This document shows positions 31,532-39,560 of a stretch of 46,807 bases of DNA, piece by piece. The notes below the pieces were generated by a model. That model saw only the letters and a list, made by a program, of their open reading frames with translations, searched no databases and was not told the DNA's origin. Each line of letters starts with the position of its first letter. Positions within the stretch are counted from its first letter, which is position 1. This DNA comes from a virus. The stretch spans positions 1 through 46,807 of the IMG/VR virus record IMGVR_UViG_3300025881_000025; one strand, 5' to 3'. The translations under genes and the position numbers were made by a program.

Positions 31532-32623
31532 ATGGACAATAAAGTATTTAACAAAAGTAAATCAGATTACGGAGCAACATCATTGTTCCTAGGGGAGCCC
31601 GCTGGTATTTTTGACACAGTGAACAAGCAATACCCCGAAATTTGGGAATTGTATAAAACCATGAAGTCACTAGATTGGTCAGAAGACGAATTCAATTACG
31701 CCTCTTGTGTGTCAGATTTTAAGACTTGCGACAAAGCCACGTATGATATGATGATCAAGACTCTCGGATTCCAGTGGGAGGCCGATTCGGTTGCTAGTCG
31801 AATCAGTCCAATCGTTGGGTGCCTCACATCTTCTAGTGAACTTTGGGCAGCTTGGCAGCGGATCAGTGATAATGAAGTTGTACACGCTGCAACTTATTCG
31901 GAGATTGTTCGGAATAGTTTTGACGACCCATCAACAGTTTTGGATGAAATTCTGAACGTTGAAGAGTCCTTCAGCCGACTAGATAAAGTTGGCGAGGTGA
32001 TGAGCAGGTGTTACCGAACAGCGCACAAGTATGCTCTTGGTGAACTAGAACCTACGCAAGGAGTTTACAATGATGCGTTCATGTTTGCTGTCACAATGCT
32101 TGTTCTTGAGCGTATTCAGTTTATGAGCAGCTTCGCAGTAACATTCAGCATCTGTGACACAGGTTTGTTTCAGCCAATCGGCAAAGCTGTGCAGAAGATC
32201 GCTCAAGATGAGCTTGAGGTTCATGCGGAACTTGACAAGGCGGTTATCCGAAACGAGCTTAAGACTGAACGTGGCAAGATTGCTATGGAGCAGTGCCGAC
32301 AAGACATCAAAGAACTTGTTGAAGAAGTTATTGATTCAGAGGCTCGGTGGGTAGATTACTTGTTCTCTGAGGGACGTGAGCTTGTTGGAATGAATGCTGA
32401 TATTCTCAAGCAATGGGCTTTATTTTGTGCCAAAGATGTTGTAAACTTCTTAGGTGTAGAGACTGAATACAAGTTTCCACGAAGCAACCCACTGAAGTTT
32501 ATGGATAGCTGGCTAAACATTGGCAAAAGCCAAGGTAGTCCACAAGAAGAAGATATTGCCCAATATAAGGTGAACGTCATGCGCCGTGATGATGACGGTG
32601 TTGAATTCGATATTGATTTCTAA
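31532..32623 (+). CDS. nrdB: Ribonucleotide reductase class Ia, small subunit
   Basis: The 363-residue protein has the diiron ligands in order: EADS, DNEVVHAATYSEIV (Glu-x-x-His plus the probable radical Tyr), LERIQFMSSFAVTF, and AQDELEVHAEL (Glu-x-x-His). The C-terminus (RRDDDGVEFDIDF) is the usual acidic tail that docks on NrdA. Start chosen at ATG 31532 (AGGAG upstream); a TTG three bases earlier is possible. It lies eight bases after nrdA. Confidence 0.95.
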   Translation: MDNKVFNKSKSDYGATSLFLGEPAGIFDTVNKQYPEIWELYKTMKSLDWSEDEFNYASCVSDFKTCDKATYDMMIKTLGFQWEADSVASRISPIVGCLTSSSELWAAWQRISDNEVVHAATYSEIVRNSFDDPSTVLDEILNVEESFSRLDKVGEVMSRCYRTAHKYALGELEPTQGVYNDAFMFAVTMLVLERIQFMSSFAVTFSICDTGLFQPIGKAVQKIAQDELEVHAELDKAVIRNELKTERGKIAMEQCRQDIKELVEEVIDSEARWVDYLFSEGRELVGMNADILKQWALFCAKDVVNFLGVETEYKFPRSNPLKFMDSWLNIGKSQGSPQEEDIAQYKVNVMRRDDDGVEFDIDF

Positions 32624-32631
32624 GGAGACAA

Positions 32632-32850
32632 ATGTACACAATCTATGGTAAACCTGAATGTCCTTGGTGTGATCGGGTGAAAGACCTGTTGATCGCCGAA
32701 GACGTTCGCTACGTAGACCTTTCAGAAGATACTGATGCATTACGATACATTAAATCACAAGGCTTCAAAACTGTCCCACAGGTGTTCTGGAATGGAAACC
32801 TTATCGGCGGATACGAAGCAACCCAACAATTCCTAAAGGAGAACAATTAA
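32632..32850 (+). CDS. Glutaredoxin
   Basis: A 72-residue protein with the redox motif CPWC (Cys10, Cys13) and the cis-Pro segment KTVPQVFWNGNLIGGY, both diagnostic for glutaredoxins. It lies right behind nrdAB and most likely reduces NrdA. Length is typical for phage NrdC-type proteins. AAGGAGACAA precedes the ATG. Confidence 0.93.
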   Translation: MYTIYGKPECPWCDRVKDLLIAEDVRYVDLSEDTDALRYIKSQGFKTVPQVFWNGNLIGGYEATQQFLKENN

Positions 32851-33276
32851 ATGTCCCAGAAAGACTATTTCATCAAAGAATCCGTAATCAACGCTTACAC
32901 GATCAACGCATTTGCAGAAGCACTTGTCGAGGCAACCAAGCAAGGACTTGAGCTTGACTACGATTCAGCACGGCGTATCGGAAGCTCTTTCAGTATCTCT
33001 ATCAAATCTCAGGAGGAAACACAAGTTGAAGCCGAAGAAACGCCAGCAGATCAGACAGAGAGTGTCGAGACGCAATCAGCAGATGAGTCTCCAGAGGAAA
33101 TCGAAGAAAACCCTCTGCGAGAACTCCCAAGTGAAACTCAGCCGTTCACAGTAGACGACATCGAGGCTGCTAAGGGTTCTATGACAGAGTTGAATAAACT
33201 GGCAGAACCTGCTGGTATCTCTGGGCGTTCTAAGAAAGATTTAGTTAAGCAGCTTAAAGCATACATTGGTGCGTAA
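32851..33276 (+). CDS. SAP/Rho-N-like domain protein
   Basis: A 141-residue protein. Residues about 60-95 are a Glu/Thr/Gln-rich linker. The C-terminus (LNKLAEPAGISGRSKKDLVKQLKAYIGA) is a SAP-like or Rho N-terminal-like helix-extended-helix, which binds nucleic acid. The first base follows the glutaredoxin stop directly. A DNA-associated role is inferred. Confidence 0.65.
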   Translation: MSQKDYFIKESVINAYTINAFAEALVEATKQGLELDYDSARRIGSSFSISIKSQEETQVEAEETPADQTESVETQSADESPEEIEENPLRELPSETQPFTVDDIEAAKGSMTELNKLAEPAGISGRSKKDLVKQLKAYIGA

Positions 33277-33295
33277 ATAACAAAGGAGGTGACTG

Positions 33296-33538
33296 ATGCA
33301 ACTCAATCGAATTCTACAGGCAATAGCAAGTCAGAAGATTCATGGGGCGGCATCAGTTACCTTCCCTTGTGCTACTGCTGAGTTTTATGTGGAAATGTTG
33401 GATGCTTCTGAATACGAGCGTCTGATGAATTCTGAGGGAATCTTTGATGTATCCTGTCGAATGATTGTGGATGATATTGCACATGAAGTGAGGCTCAAGA
33501 TTCGTTCTGAGGCTATGTTTTATCAATTGAGTTTTTGA
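33296..33538 (+). CDS. Hypothetical protein
   Basis: An 80-residue protein with AAAGGAGGTGACTG upstream of the ATG. No recognised family. Confidence 0.65.
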   Translation: MQLNRILQAIASQKIHGAASVTFPCATAEFYVEMLDASEYERLMNSEGIFDVSCRMIVDDIAHEVRLKIRSEAMFYQLSF

Positions 33539-33547
33539 GGAGGTGAT

Positions 33548-33838
33548 ATGGCAGGAATTAAGAGCAATGGGGGTAGTAGTACGTACTACGATATTCCACT
33601 AACACAAAAGATTCTCGATAAGATTCTTGAGCGTAGTATGGAAGGTAATGCTTTTATTCGCACAGAAGAAATTATTGAGGTGCTCGGGAGTGACTTCGAG
33701 ATTGGGAATATTGCTAAAGCGTGCGTAAGAGCAGCCAAGACTATGCACGGAGAAGGTAAGGAGGGTAATGATGTTCCTTATGAAGCTCGGAAGATTATGT
33801 ATAGCGGGAATAGGTTGCTTGAGAGGTTTGAGGAGTGA
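33548..33838 (+). CDS. Hypothetical phage protein (SNGGSSTYYDIP motif)
   Basis: A 96-residue protein with SNGGSSTYYDIP at residues 6-17, a motif shared by many phage early proteins of unknown function that lie near nucleotide-metabolism genes. Its stop overlaps the deaminase GTG (GTGA). Confidence 0.7.
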   Translation: MAGIKSNGGSSTYYDIPLTQKILDKILERSMEGNAFIRTEEIIEVLGSDFEIGNIAKACVRAAKTMHGEGKEGNDVPYEARKIMYSGNRLLERFEE

Positions 33839-34287
33839 AGCCCTTGTATGCACCCGTCGCAAACAGCAAATGGTCTAAGCGATTCATTGATCTTGCTGAG
33901 CACATAGCACAGTGGTCAAAAGATCCTTCAACGAAAGTTGGTGCTGTGATTGTGCGACCTGATAATTCTATCGTGTCGATGGGGTACAATGGATTTGCAA
34001 GGGGTATTGACGATTGTAACCTAGACGACCGCGAGTTCAAGTACACCAGAACAATCCATGCAGAACTCAATGCAGTTCTGTCTGCTAGAACAAGCGTAGA
34101 AGGATACCATGCTTATGTGAGTTTATGCCCGTGTAGCAACTGTGCCTCTGCTCTAGTGCAAGCAGGAATATCTAAAGTGTTTTTCAGTCCAATCCCAGAC
34201 AAACTTGTGGAGAGGTGGGGAAAGAGTTTTGAGATGTCGTTTGACATATTCAAGCAGGCGGGTGTAGAATACTTCGAAGTTAGGTAG
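33835..34287 (+). CDS. dcd: dCMP deaminase
   Basis: A 150-residue zinc deaminase starting at GTG (33835). It has DPSTKVGAVIV (30-40), the zinc ligand and catalytic pair His75-Ala-Glu77, and Pro99-Cys100-x-x-Cys103. These define the dCMP/cytidine deaminase family; length and phage context suggest dCMP deaminase, which feeds dUMP to the thymidylate synthase-like enzyme. The symbol follows T4 usage for this activity. Confidence 0.88.
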   Translation: MKPLYAPVANSKWSKRFIDLAEHIAQWSKDPSTKVGAVIVRPDNSIVSMGYNGFARGIDDCNLDDREFKYTRTIHAELNAVLSARTSVEGYHAYVSLCPCSNCASALVQAGISKVFFSPIPDKLVERWGKSFEMSFDIFKQAGVEYFEVR

Positions 34288-34306
34288 AAACAAAGGAGAC
34301 TAACTC

Positions 34307-35041
34307 TTGACTAAACGTAACCGGAAGGTAGTTGTAGAGGATCGTTGGGAAAAGAAGAAACAGAAAGGGAGAATTGTGGACGATAAATTTCAACACGAGA
34401 CACTGCCGCCTATTCAGGCGAAGACAGAAGCTCAGAAAGAATTCTTCAAGTTGATGGTGAACAACACTGTAGTTGCTGCAATCGGCCCAGCGGGGACTGG
34501 GAAAACATACACCAGTGTAGGGACAGCCGCAGACAAACTCAAACGGGGCGAGATTGACAAAATCTGTATCTCACGTTCGTACCAGATGATGGGAAATTCA
34601 GCGGGACTACTCCCCGGTGATATTGCAATGAAGTTATCACCGTTGCTTATGCCCATGTTGGACGTGTTGGCAGAACGTCTCGGTAAGAATTGTCTTGAGA
34701 CACATCTGGCTAACAATAATATTGAGATTGTCCCACTTGAGACGTTACGTGGAAGATCCTTCACTAACGCAATTTTGTTTATCGACGAATGTCAAAATAC
34801 GACAGTCAAAGAGATGCACAGCATCATTACTCGCATTGGCGACAACTGCCAACTGATTCTTCTCGGAGATGATCGTCAGAAAGACATTAAAGGTTTATCA
34901 GGGCTTGAGTGGTACTGCGATATGGTGGACAAGTATGAACCAGAGGGCGCAGACTACGTTGAGTTCTCTATCGAAGACTGTGTTAGGAGTGACATCTGTT
35001 CGCAATTCTTGAGAATCATTGACGCGGAGGCTTCCCAGTGA
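34307..35041 (+). CDS. phoH: PhoH-like ATPase
   Basis: A 244-residue P-loop protein starting at TTG (34307; AAAGGAGA upstream). Walker A is GPAGTGKT (residues 60-67), Walker B is ILFIDECQN, and the family motif LLGDDRQKD follows. PhoH proteins are common in large phages; an RNA- or DNA-helicase-like role is proposed for the family but not settled. The next ORF overlaps its stop. Confidence 0.9.
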   Translation: MTKRNRKVVVEDRWEKKKQKGRIVDDKFQHETLPPIQAKTEAQKEFFKLMVNNTVVAAIGPAGTGKTYTSVGTAADKLKRGEIDKICISRSYQMMGNSAGLLPGDIAMKLSPLLMPMLDVLAERLGKNCLETHLANNNIEIVPLETLRGRSFTNAILFIDECQNTTVKEMHSIITRIGDNCQLILLGDDRQKDIKGLSGLEWYCDMVDKYEPEGADYVEFSIEDCVRSDICSQFLRIIDAEASQ

Positions 35042-35226
35042 GCCTAAACTTTATCCCAATAATCGCCCAATTCACCTCAGACTTCCGCCAATACACCATA
35101 GGACTACTCACTGTAGTCTTCCCTGACCACACAGCAGGAGCATTGTTCCACTTAGGTTACACAGAAGACGAAGGGCTCTCATTTGACATCTTTTGGCTCC
35201 AACTAATCCTACAGAAATTCAACTGA
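35038..35226 (+). CDS. Small hypothetical protein (GTG start)
   Basis: A 62-residue ORF starting at GTG (35038), overlapping the PhoH stop (GTGA). The product is moderately hydrophobic (FIPIIAQFTSDFRQYTIGLL) without a clear membrane segment. It is the last plus-strand gene before the antisense endolysin. Confidence 0.55.
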   Translation: MSLNFIPIIAQFTSDFRQYTIGLLTVVFPDHTAGALFHLGYTEDEGLSFDIFWLQLILQKFN

Positions 35227-35230
35227 ACTT

Positions 35231-35258
35231 CGACGGGGCTTCCTCAGTGGAGCCCTTG
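35231..35258. terminator. Hairpin between convergent genes
   Basis: GGGCTTC and GGAGCCC form a 7-bp stem with a short loop, overlapping the 3' end of the endolysin gene. Neither strand has a strong T-run. It could slow transcription between the converging units. Confidence 0.35.
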
Positions 35259-35702
35259 TCTATACTCTGCTTTCCCATTAGCATCTACGTATGCCCGCAA
35301 CACTTCCTTCCGATTCTCCCCAAGATGGTTATGTGATGTATGAGCCCACCGACTCCCCTCAGAGTTCTCTTCCATTATCAATTGATCCCACTCCAAACCA
35401 CTCTCATTAACAATCCATTCGCAAATATCCATAAGATTATGTTCTGGTGATATAAAGTCACAGGCGTTTCCTGTGGCGTGTTGAGAATCACTTACGCCAC
35501 CAATAGCAACATTTAGGGCTGTACCCCTGAACCCACTTGTGATTATAATACGACCCCAGTGATTTCTTATAGGTTGCATGATAACATTCACTAACGCTGT
35601 TAAAGCAATGAGTTGTGCTTCGTTTGGCTCATTCTCAATCCCGAGTTGATCCGCTGTAGAACTTGCTGTGAACTCGGATCTATAGAAATTCTTGGAGAGC
35701 AT
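35244..35702 (-). CDS. M15-type peptidase endolysin
   Basis: The 152-residue protein is a D-Ala-D-Ala-type zinc peptidase. It has ITSGFRG, then SDSQHATGNACDF (His75 and Asp82 as metal ligands) and WAHTSHN (His121 region) at the end of the domain. It lacks a signal peptide or membrane anchor. It would cut cross-link peptides for lysis. It is the only minus-strand gene among plus-strand early genes and seems to have its own promoter. No holin is recognised next to it. The start is ATG at 35702. Confidence 0.85.
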   Translation of the reverse strand: MLSKNFYRSEFTASSTADQLGIENEPNEAQLIALTALVNVIMQPIRNHWGRIIITSGFRGTALNVAIGGVSDSQHATGNACDFISPEHNLMDICEWIVNESGLEWDQLIMEENSEGSRWAHTSHNHLGENRKEVLRAYVDANGKAEYRQGLH

Positions 35703-35737
35703 GTGTAAAAACCTCTTGTGTTTTGAATAGAACTTGT

Positions 35738-35776
35738 GTACACTCTGAAAGTGTAAGGATAGACAGATGACTGTCT
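35738..35776. promoter_or_regulatory. Two hairpins in the endolysin leader
   Basis: TACACT-CTGAA-AGTGTA and AGACAG-ATGA-CTGTCT are 6-bp perfect inverted repeats lying side by side between the endolysin start and its putative -10 box. They could be operator sites or leader-RNA hairpins. Confidence 0.4.
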
Positions 35777-35789
35777 AATGATCAACATA

Positions 35790-35798
35790 AGTATAGCA
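35790..35798 (-). promoter_or_regulatory. Putative extended -10 promoter of endolysin
   Basis: On the minus strand TGCTATACT matches the extended -10 form (TGnTATACT). No -35 box is evident. It lies about 90 bases upstream of the endolysin start. Confidence 0.5.
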
Positions 35799-35823
35799 CA
35801 TAAATTATACAGGAGATATTGAT

Positions 35824-36000
35824 ATGAAAGATGATAGAAGTTCAGCAATGACACTAGGGCAACTTGCGGAAGTTTTTGGTGAGGACACCCCCGTTTACTT
35901 CAAAGTATACTCTTGTGGTCAGAGCTCTGCTTATGAACTGATGGCTGTAGATGTAGAAATGGTTGACGGAAGACTTTACATTTTGAGCGATTTGAATTGA
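35824..36000 (+). CDS. Small hypothetical protein
   Basis: A 58-residue ORF with CAGGAGATATTGAT before the ATG. It begins MKDDRSSAMTLGQLAEVFGED, continues TPVYFKVYSCGQSS, and is acidic. It starts the plus-strand block after the endolysin. Confidence 0.65.
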   Translation: MKDDRSSAMTLGQLAEVFGEDTPVYFKVYSCGQSSAYELMAVDVEMVDGRLYILSDLN

Positions 36001-36011
36001 GGGGAATTAGT

Positions 36012-36476
36012 ATGAGTAGTTACGCAGTGATTCACAGGTACGATCCCGATGGGGTACAGACCAAAGGTTTTGTGAAATTATTGTCAAGTTTGCAGGCATA
36101 CGAGCAAGCACTTGAAGACTTTGAAGAACAAGTCGAGAAGGAATACCAGCGACAACTGTTGCAGATTCCAGAGCCTACTTGGTGGCAGAAGTGTCGTGGA
36201 ACTAATTTGATTCTCCTTGAGATGCAAACGAACCCAACATTTCTCGCAGCACGTTCACTAGATCGCATGGTGGCAGAACACACGTACAAAGCTAAGTTGG
36301 ATTGGTGGCAGTCAGATGAGCGTAAAGCATTCAACGGTAAAATGGATATGGCAAGGTGGTACGCACGATATTCCCAACTACGATCACTAATCCGGTGCGG
36401 CCTCACGTTTCATCTGGACGGACCTATGACTAAATTTGTGAATGAGTGGGGCAATCGTTATGACTGTTTTAAGTGA
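36012..36476 (+). CDS. Hypothetical protein
   Basis: Start chosen at ATG 36012 (GAGGGGAATTAGT upstream). The 154-residue product has a coiled stretch (LQAYEQALEDFEEQVEKEYQ), Trp-rich EPTWWQKCRGTNLI and a basic C-terminal half. No family recognised. Confidence 0.7.
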   Translation: MSSYAVIHRYDPDGVQTKGFVKLLSSLQAYEQALEDFEEQVEKEYQRQLLQIPEPTWWQKCRGTNLILLEMQTNPTFLAARSLDRMVAEHTYKAKLDWWQSDERKAFNGKMDMARWYARYSQLRSLIRCGLTFHLDGPMTKFVNEWGNRYDCFK

Positions 36477-36705
36477 ACTTGAGCAAGCATTCAAGGATCA
36501 CCGACGCCGCACAGGAAATCAGCCACACACGATGAGAATCCATGAACAGCTTTGGAATGAACTTGGGTATGAACTAGAGCACAACGCAATGTTACGAGAT
36601 GCAGAACAATCCGAGGACAAACCGTTGACATTCTACGGCGCAAAGGTTACTTTGGTATCTGACATCAACAACCCTGAAGGATTTTTCAGGTGGTCTATTC
36701 AGTAG
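36460..36705 (+). CDS. Hypothetical protein
   Basis: Start chosen at ATG 36460 (GGGG upstream), overlapping the previous gene. The 81-residue product includes TMRIHEQLWNELGYELEH and FYGAKVTLVSDINNPEGFF, a pattern met in small phage proteins of unknown role. Confidence 0.65.
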   Translation: MTVLSELEQAFKDHRRRTGNQPHTMRIHEQLWNELGYELEHNAMLRDAEQSEDKPLTFYGAKVTLVSDINNPEGFFRWSIQ

Positions 36706-36715
36706 ATTAACATAC

Positions 36716-36815
36716 AAGCGCCTACAGAGCCATACAAGGGCTTTCCAATGTTACCCACTAGGGTAGCTTAGGTTAGTTCCAGAAAAGCTGCTGTAGAGTG
36801 CGACGGACAACGAGA
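36716..36815 (+). ncRNA. Structured element, copy B of a duplicated leader
   Basis: This gap before the second AP2-type HNH gene matches copy A (20695-20790) in order and partly in sequence: CCTA, a hairpin AGAGCC with GGGCTTT, a TACCC-ACTA-GGGTA hairpin, CTAGGGTAGCTTAGG (14 of 15 bases as in copy A), and a 3' GCGAC...ACGAGAG block. The paired bases differ in a way that keeps pairing in the first hairpin. The class is unknown. Confidence 0.45.
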
Positions 36816-36827
36816 GAGAGTTAATAT

Positions 36828-37403
36828 ATGAGCGAGTCGAACTACAATAAATCTGAATATGAAGAGATTATTAAATCGTGGTTTCATTATGATCCCGAAA
36901 CCGATGAAATATTTTGGGTAGAGTGGGTTTCATCTGATTGGTACAAAGTCAAACGGTATCACAACAAATTTTTAAAAGAGAAAGCAGGAAAGTTAGTAGA
37001 GTTTTATACCCATCCGAACGGATATTTGCGGGTACGTGCTGGCGGACACAGGGGTGTATATGCCCACCATATCACATGGGTACTGACACACGGAAAAATG
37101 CCAGAGAACCATATAGACCATATTGACGGGAATCCTAGAAATAACCGAATTGAAAATTTACGAGATGTACCCGCAAAAATAAACTACCGAAATCGGAGAA
37201 TGTATAGTAATAACACAAGTGGTGAGGCGGGGGTTTGTTGGTGTAAAAATAAGGAAATGTGGTTGACCAGCATCAAGGTGAACGGTAAAAGTAAACATAT
37301 TGGGTACTATAAGAATATAAAAGACGCTGTCAAAGCTAGAAAACAGTTTGTTGATGCAAATAAACAATGGGGTTTTACTGATAGGCACGGTAAAAATCAG
37401 TAG
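36828..37403 (+). CDS. Free-standing HNH endonuclease with AP2-like domain (paralogue)
   Basis: The 191-residue protein is a close homologue of the one at 19867-20433 along its whole length: IKSWFHYDPETDEIFWVEW, YAHHITWVLTHGK, HIDHIDGNPRNNRIENLRDV, and NNTSGEAGVCWCKNKEMWLT. The His-Asn-His core is intact. It follows copy B of the structured element. Differences are spread evenly, as for two separate insertions of one family. Confidence 0.9.
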   Translation: MSESNYNKSEYEEIIKSWFHYDPETDEIFWVEWVSSDWYKVKRYHNKFLKEKAGKLVEFYTHPNGYLRVRAGGHRGVYAHHITWVLTHGKMPENHIDHIDGNPRNNRIENLRDVPAKINYRNRRMYSNNTSGEAGVCWCKNKEMWLTSIKVNGKSKHIGYYKNIKDAVKARKQFVDANKQWGFTDRHGKNQ

Positions 37404-37433
37404 GCTTCTATATAAAGAGAGAGGAGATGCATT

Positions 37434-37925
37434 ATGAGGTTCTTGTGTATCAAAGGGAATAAGCACTTCACCAAAGATGTTTTCTATGAAACAATTGGTG
37501 ATATTGATTATGAAGTAATAGACAACGACGGAGACAATCACGAAATCCAATTTGTTGATGGCTCTACGTGGTTAGCTTGTGGGGATGGTTCCGAGTTTGT
37601 AGTGCTGTCAGATGTTACTAGTGGTGTATCAGACGAGTTCGAAGAAGACGAATGGAAACGCCTCGAAAAGAACACCCGCGTATGCACAGACGAATCCGTA
37701 GAATCTGCTGTGTGTGACGTAGCGTTCGCCTACCAACTGTCACGTATCCAAAGCTATATCAAAGAATGTGGCGCAGATGTTGAATTGGTTGTGTCAAAGA
37801 GCTATCTGGCAGTTGTCGATGAGCATTGCAAGGAATATCGCGGGAATGTTGAGCAGATTCTTCAGTTTATCAAAGCTGACGGACAAATGAAGAAGATTGC
37901 TGGTGAGATGGACCAGAGGAATTGA
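37434..37925 (+). CDS. Hypothetical protein with small beta-barrel-like N-terminus
   Basis: The 163-residue acidic protein begins MRFLCIKGNKHFTKDVFYET and has an N-terminal pattern (short strand, GD/DG turns, DGSTWLACGDGSEFVVL) resembling SH3-like beta barrels seen in small phage proteins. Its first 60 residues and its C-terminal region resemble the protein at 38174-38578. GGAGATGCATT is the ribosome site. Confidence 0.65.
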   Translation: MRFLCIKGNKHFTKDVFYETIGDIDYEVIDNDGDNHEIQFVDGSTWLACGDGSEFVVLSDVTSGVSDEFEEDEWKRLEKNTRVCTDESVESAVCDVAFAYQLSRIQSYIKECGADVELVVSKSYLAVVDEHCKEYRGNVEQILQFIKADGQMKKIAGEMDQRN

Positions 37926-38155
37926 TGAAAGTTCAGCGTTATTGGCACGTACGACAGAAAATGTGGGGCTACCTTGTGTGCCTCACTGTTCTGGATGAAG
38001 AATACAACAGTTTTATCAACCAAGATCATTGGGACAACCACCCGTGCCCTGTTGATTTGCTGAGAATTACGATAAATCGGTTGCAGCGTAAGGCTGTCGA
38101 TGGTATATTTCCAACAACACGGGGAAGATTCCTGTGTGATTTGAACCTTGAATAA
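37925..38155 (+). CDS. Hypothetical protein
   Basis: Start chosen at ATG 37925, overlapping the previous stop by one base. The 76-residue product is basic and Trp-rich at the start (VQRYWHVRQKMWGYLVCL). No family recognised. Confidence 0.6.
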   Translation: MKVQRYWHVRQKMWGYLVCLTVLDEEYNSFINQDHWDNHPCPVDLLRITINRLQRKAVDGIFPTTRGRFLCDLNLE

Positions 38156-38173
38156 ATTTATAGGAGAATTTTT

Positions 38174-38578
38174 ATGAAACTTAAGTGTTTAGAACACAGG
38201 GGTGACTACCTAACGGTAGGACATTCTTATGAGATGCTGAACTACTGTGCCGAGAAAGATTCTTGTGAAATTATTTGTGATAACGGTGAACGAGCCTTCG
38301 TTTACATACCCCTGAGTGGTCGCGGTAAATTCAGAGTAGAATTTGATACACCAGAAACCTTCTCACTAGAACCCGACACAGTTCTCCTGCAAACAATAGC
38401 AGACTGGTGTGCCAAAGCAGATGCAGATGTCACCATCACGAACAACGGCACATTCAGTGTGTTTGATGGAACGACAGAAAAGCAGCTTGAGATTACGTCT
38501 GCTGAGAATCTGATTCAGCTTTTGCAAATTATGTACAGCTATAAGGAATCTTTGGAAGACTTTGGGGAGTGGGTGTAA
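38174..38578 (+). CDS. Hypothetical protein, paralogue of 37434-37925
   Basis: A 134-residue protein opening MKLKCLEHRGDYLTVGHSYE, then EIICDNGERAFVYIPLSGRGKFRV. The layout (N-terminal small barrel, C-terminal alpha/beta with FSVFDG...LIQLLQIM) parallels the gene 740 bases upstream, suggesting duplication. GGAGAATTTTT precedes the ATG. Confidence 0.65.
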   Translation: MKLKCLEHRGDYLTVGHSYEMLNYCAEKDSCEIICDNGERAFVYIPLSGRGKFRVEFDTPETFSLEPDTVLLQTIADWCAKADADVTITNNGTFSVFDGTTEKQLEITSAENLIQLLQIMYSYKESLEDFGEWV

Positions 38579-38580
38579 AC

Positions 38581-38973
38581 ATGAGAATTTCAAAAGGAAA
38601 ACCTGTGTTCGGACGTAAGGATACTATAGACTTCAGTACACTCGGTGAGATCATCCACGCATGGCTTGTGAAGTTCAAGGATGATTATGTGGAATTAGAA
38701 CTCTCTGGTGTTCCTGTGGGGCACACACGAGAAGAATACCGAGAGATCATTGACAAGATGATCTATGCGTTTGCTGATGTTGAGCCTGAGTATGCTGGAG
38801 ACATCTCTTGTGTCAGTGAGCTGATAGAAGGTTCCCAATTCCTCAAGATGGATGTTCAGGTGAGTGATGAAGATGCTTGGGATCAATATATGAAAGATTG
38901 TGATGAGCACCAGAGGAAGGTTCAAGAGGGGTTGGAGTTATTTGGAGAATACTATAGGAGTCTTTGGGTATGA
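38581..38973 (+). CDS. Hypothetical protein
   Basis: Start chosen at ATG 38581, three bases after the previous stop. The 130-residue acidic product has no recognised family. Confidence 0.65.
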   Translation: MRISKGKPVFGRKDTIDFSTLGEIIHAWLVKFKDDYVELELSGVPVGHTREEYREIIDKMIYAFADVEPEYAGDISCVSELIEGSQFLKMDVQVSDEDAWDQYMKDCDEHQRKVQEGLELFGEYYRSLWV

Positions 38974-39085
38974 AACACAAAAGAACTGCGTAAGCAATTT
39001 GCAGATAACAATCATGGATGGTCGGTTCGATGATATTCTTGAGTTTTGTCCTGAGAGGATTGAATTTCATGTTTATAGTTTTTAG
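38942..39085 (+). CDS. Small hypothetical protein (possible TTG start)
   Basis: An open frame ends at 39085 and continues back into the previous gene. A TTG at 38942, after GAGGGGTTGGAGTTAT, gives 47 residues (ENTIGVFGYETQKNCVSNLQ ... FDDILEFCPERIEFHVY). The start is uncertain, but the stretch 38974-39085 would otherwise be empty in a tightly packed block. Confidence 0.4.
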   Translation: MENTIGVFGYETQKNCVSNLQITIMDGRFDDILEFCPERIEFHVYSF

Positions 39086-39094
39086 GAGGAACTG

Positions 39095-39346
39095 ATGAGT
39101 GTATTTGAGAAGATGCAAGAGATGGTCGAGAAGTCGCCAACACATGACTACACAATCCTAAAAGAACTCCTTGACCGCTTGCGATTGACTGCGTTATACT
39201 CTGATGAATACGAAATGTATCGAGCTTACGCTTTGGTGATCACAGACGATATTAAAACAGGAGACTGTGAACAATTCTTGTCGCTCGCTGACGAATACTG
39301 GAAGAAAACTGAAGAAGAACGTGAGAGAAATCTCACCCCGCACTAG
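39095..39346 (+). CDS. Hypothetical protein
   Basis: An 83-residue charged helical protein (MSVFEKMQEMVEKSPTHDYT ...). AGGAGGAACTG precedes the ATG. Confidence 0.65.
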   Translation: MSVFEKMQEMVEKSPTHDYTILKELLDRLRLTALYSDEYEMYRAYALVITDDIKTGDCEQFLSLADEYWKKTEEERERNLTPH

Positions 39347-39356
39347 GAGAGAACTA

Positions 39357-39560
39357 ATGGATTACGACACCAAACTAAAGATTGGCACCAAAATCCTCAA
39401 TGAGCTTGCCGAAGATGTCTACACAGTAGATTCTGTAGAATACACACACGATCATGGGGTTGTTGATGTAGTGGTCAAGGGATATTCTTTGGTGAGTGAC
39501 TTTGAGATTAAGCATCTGATACAGGTGAGTGCGTTTGTTAGGTTGTTGGAGGCAGAATAA
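39357..39560 (+). CDS. Hypothetical protein
   Basis: Start chosen at ATG 39357 (AGGAGAGAACTA upstream). The 67-residue product reads MDYDTKLKIGTKILNELAED and so on. Its stop overlaps the next start (TAATG). Confidence 0.65.
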   Translation: MDYDTKLKIGTKILNELAEDVYTVDSVEYTHDHGVVDVVVKGYSLVSDFEIKHLIQVSAFVRLLEAE

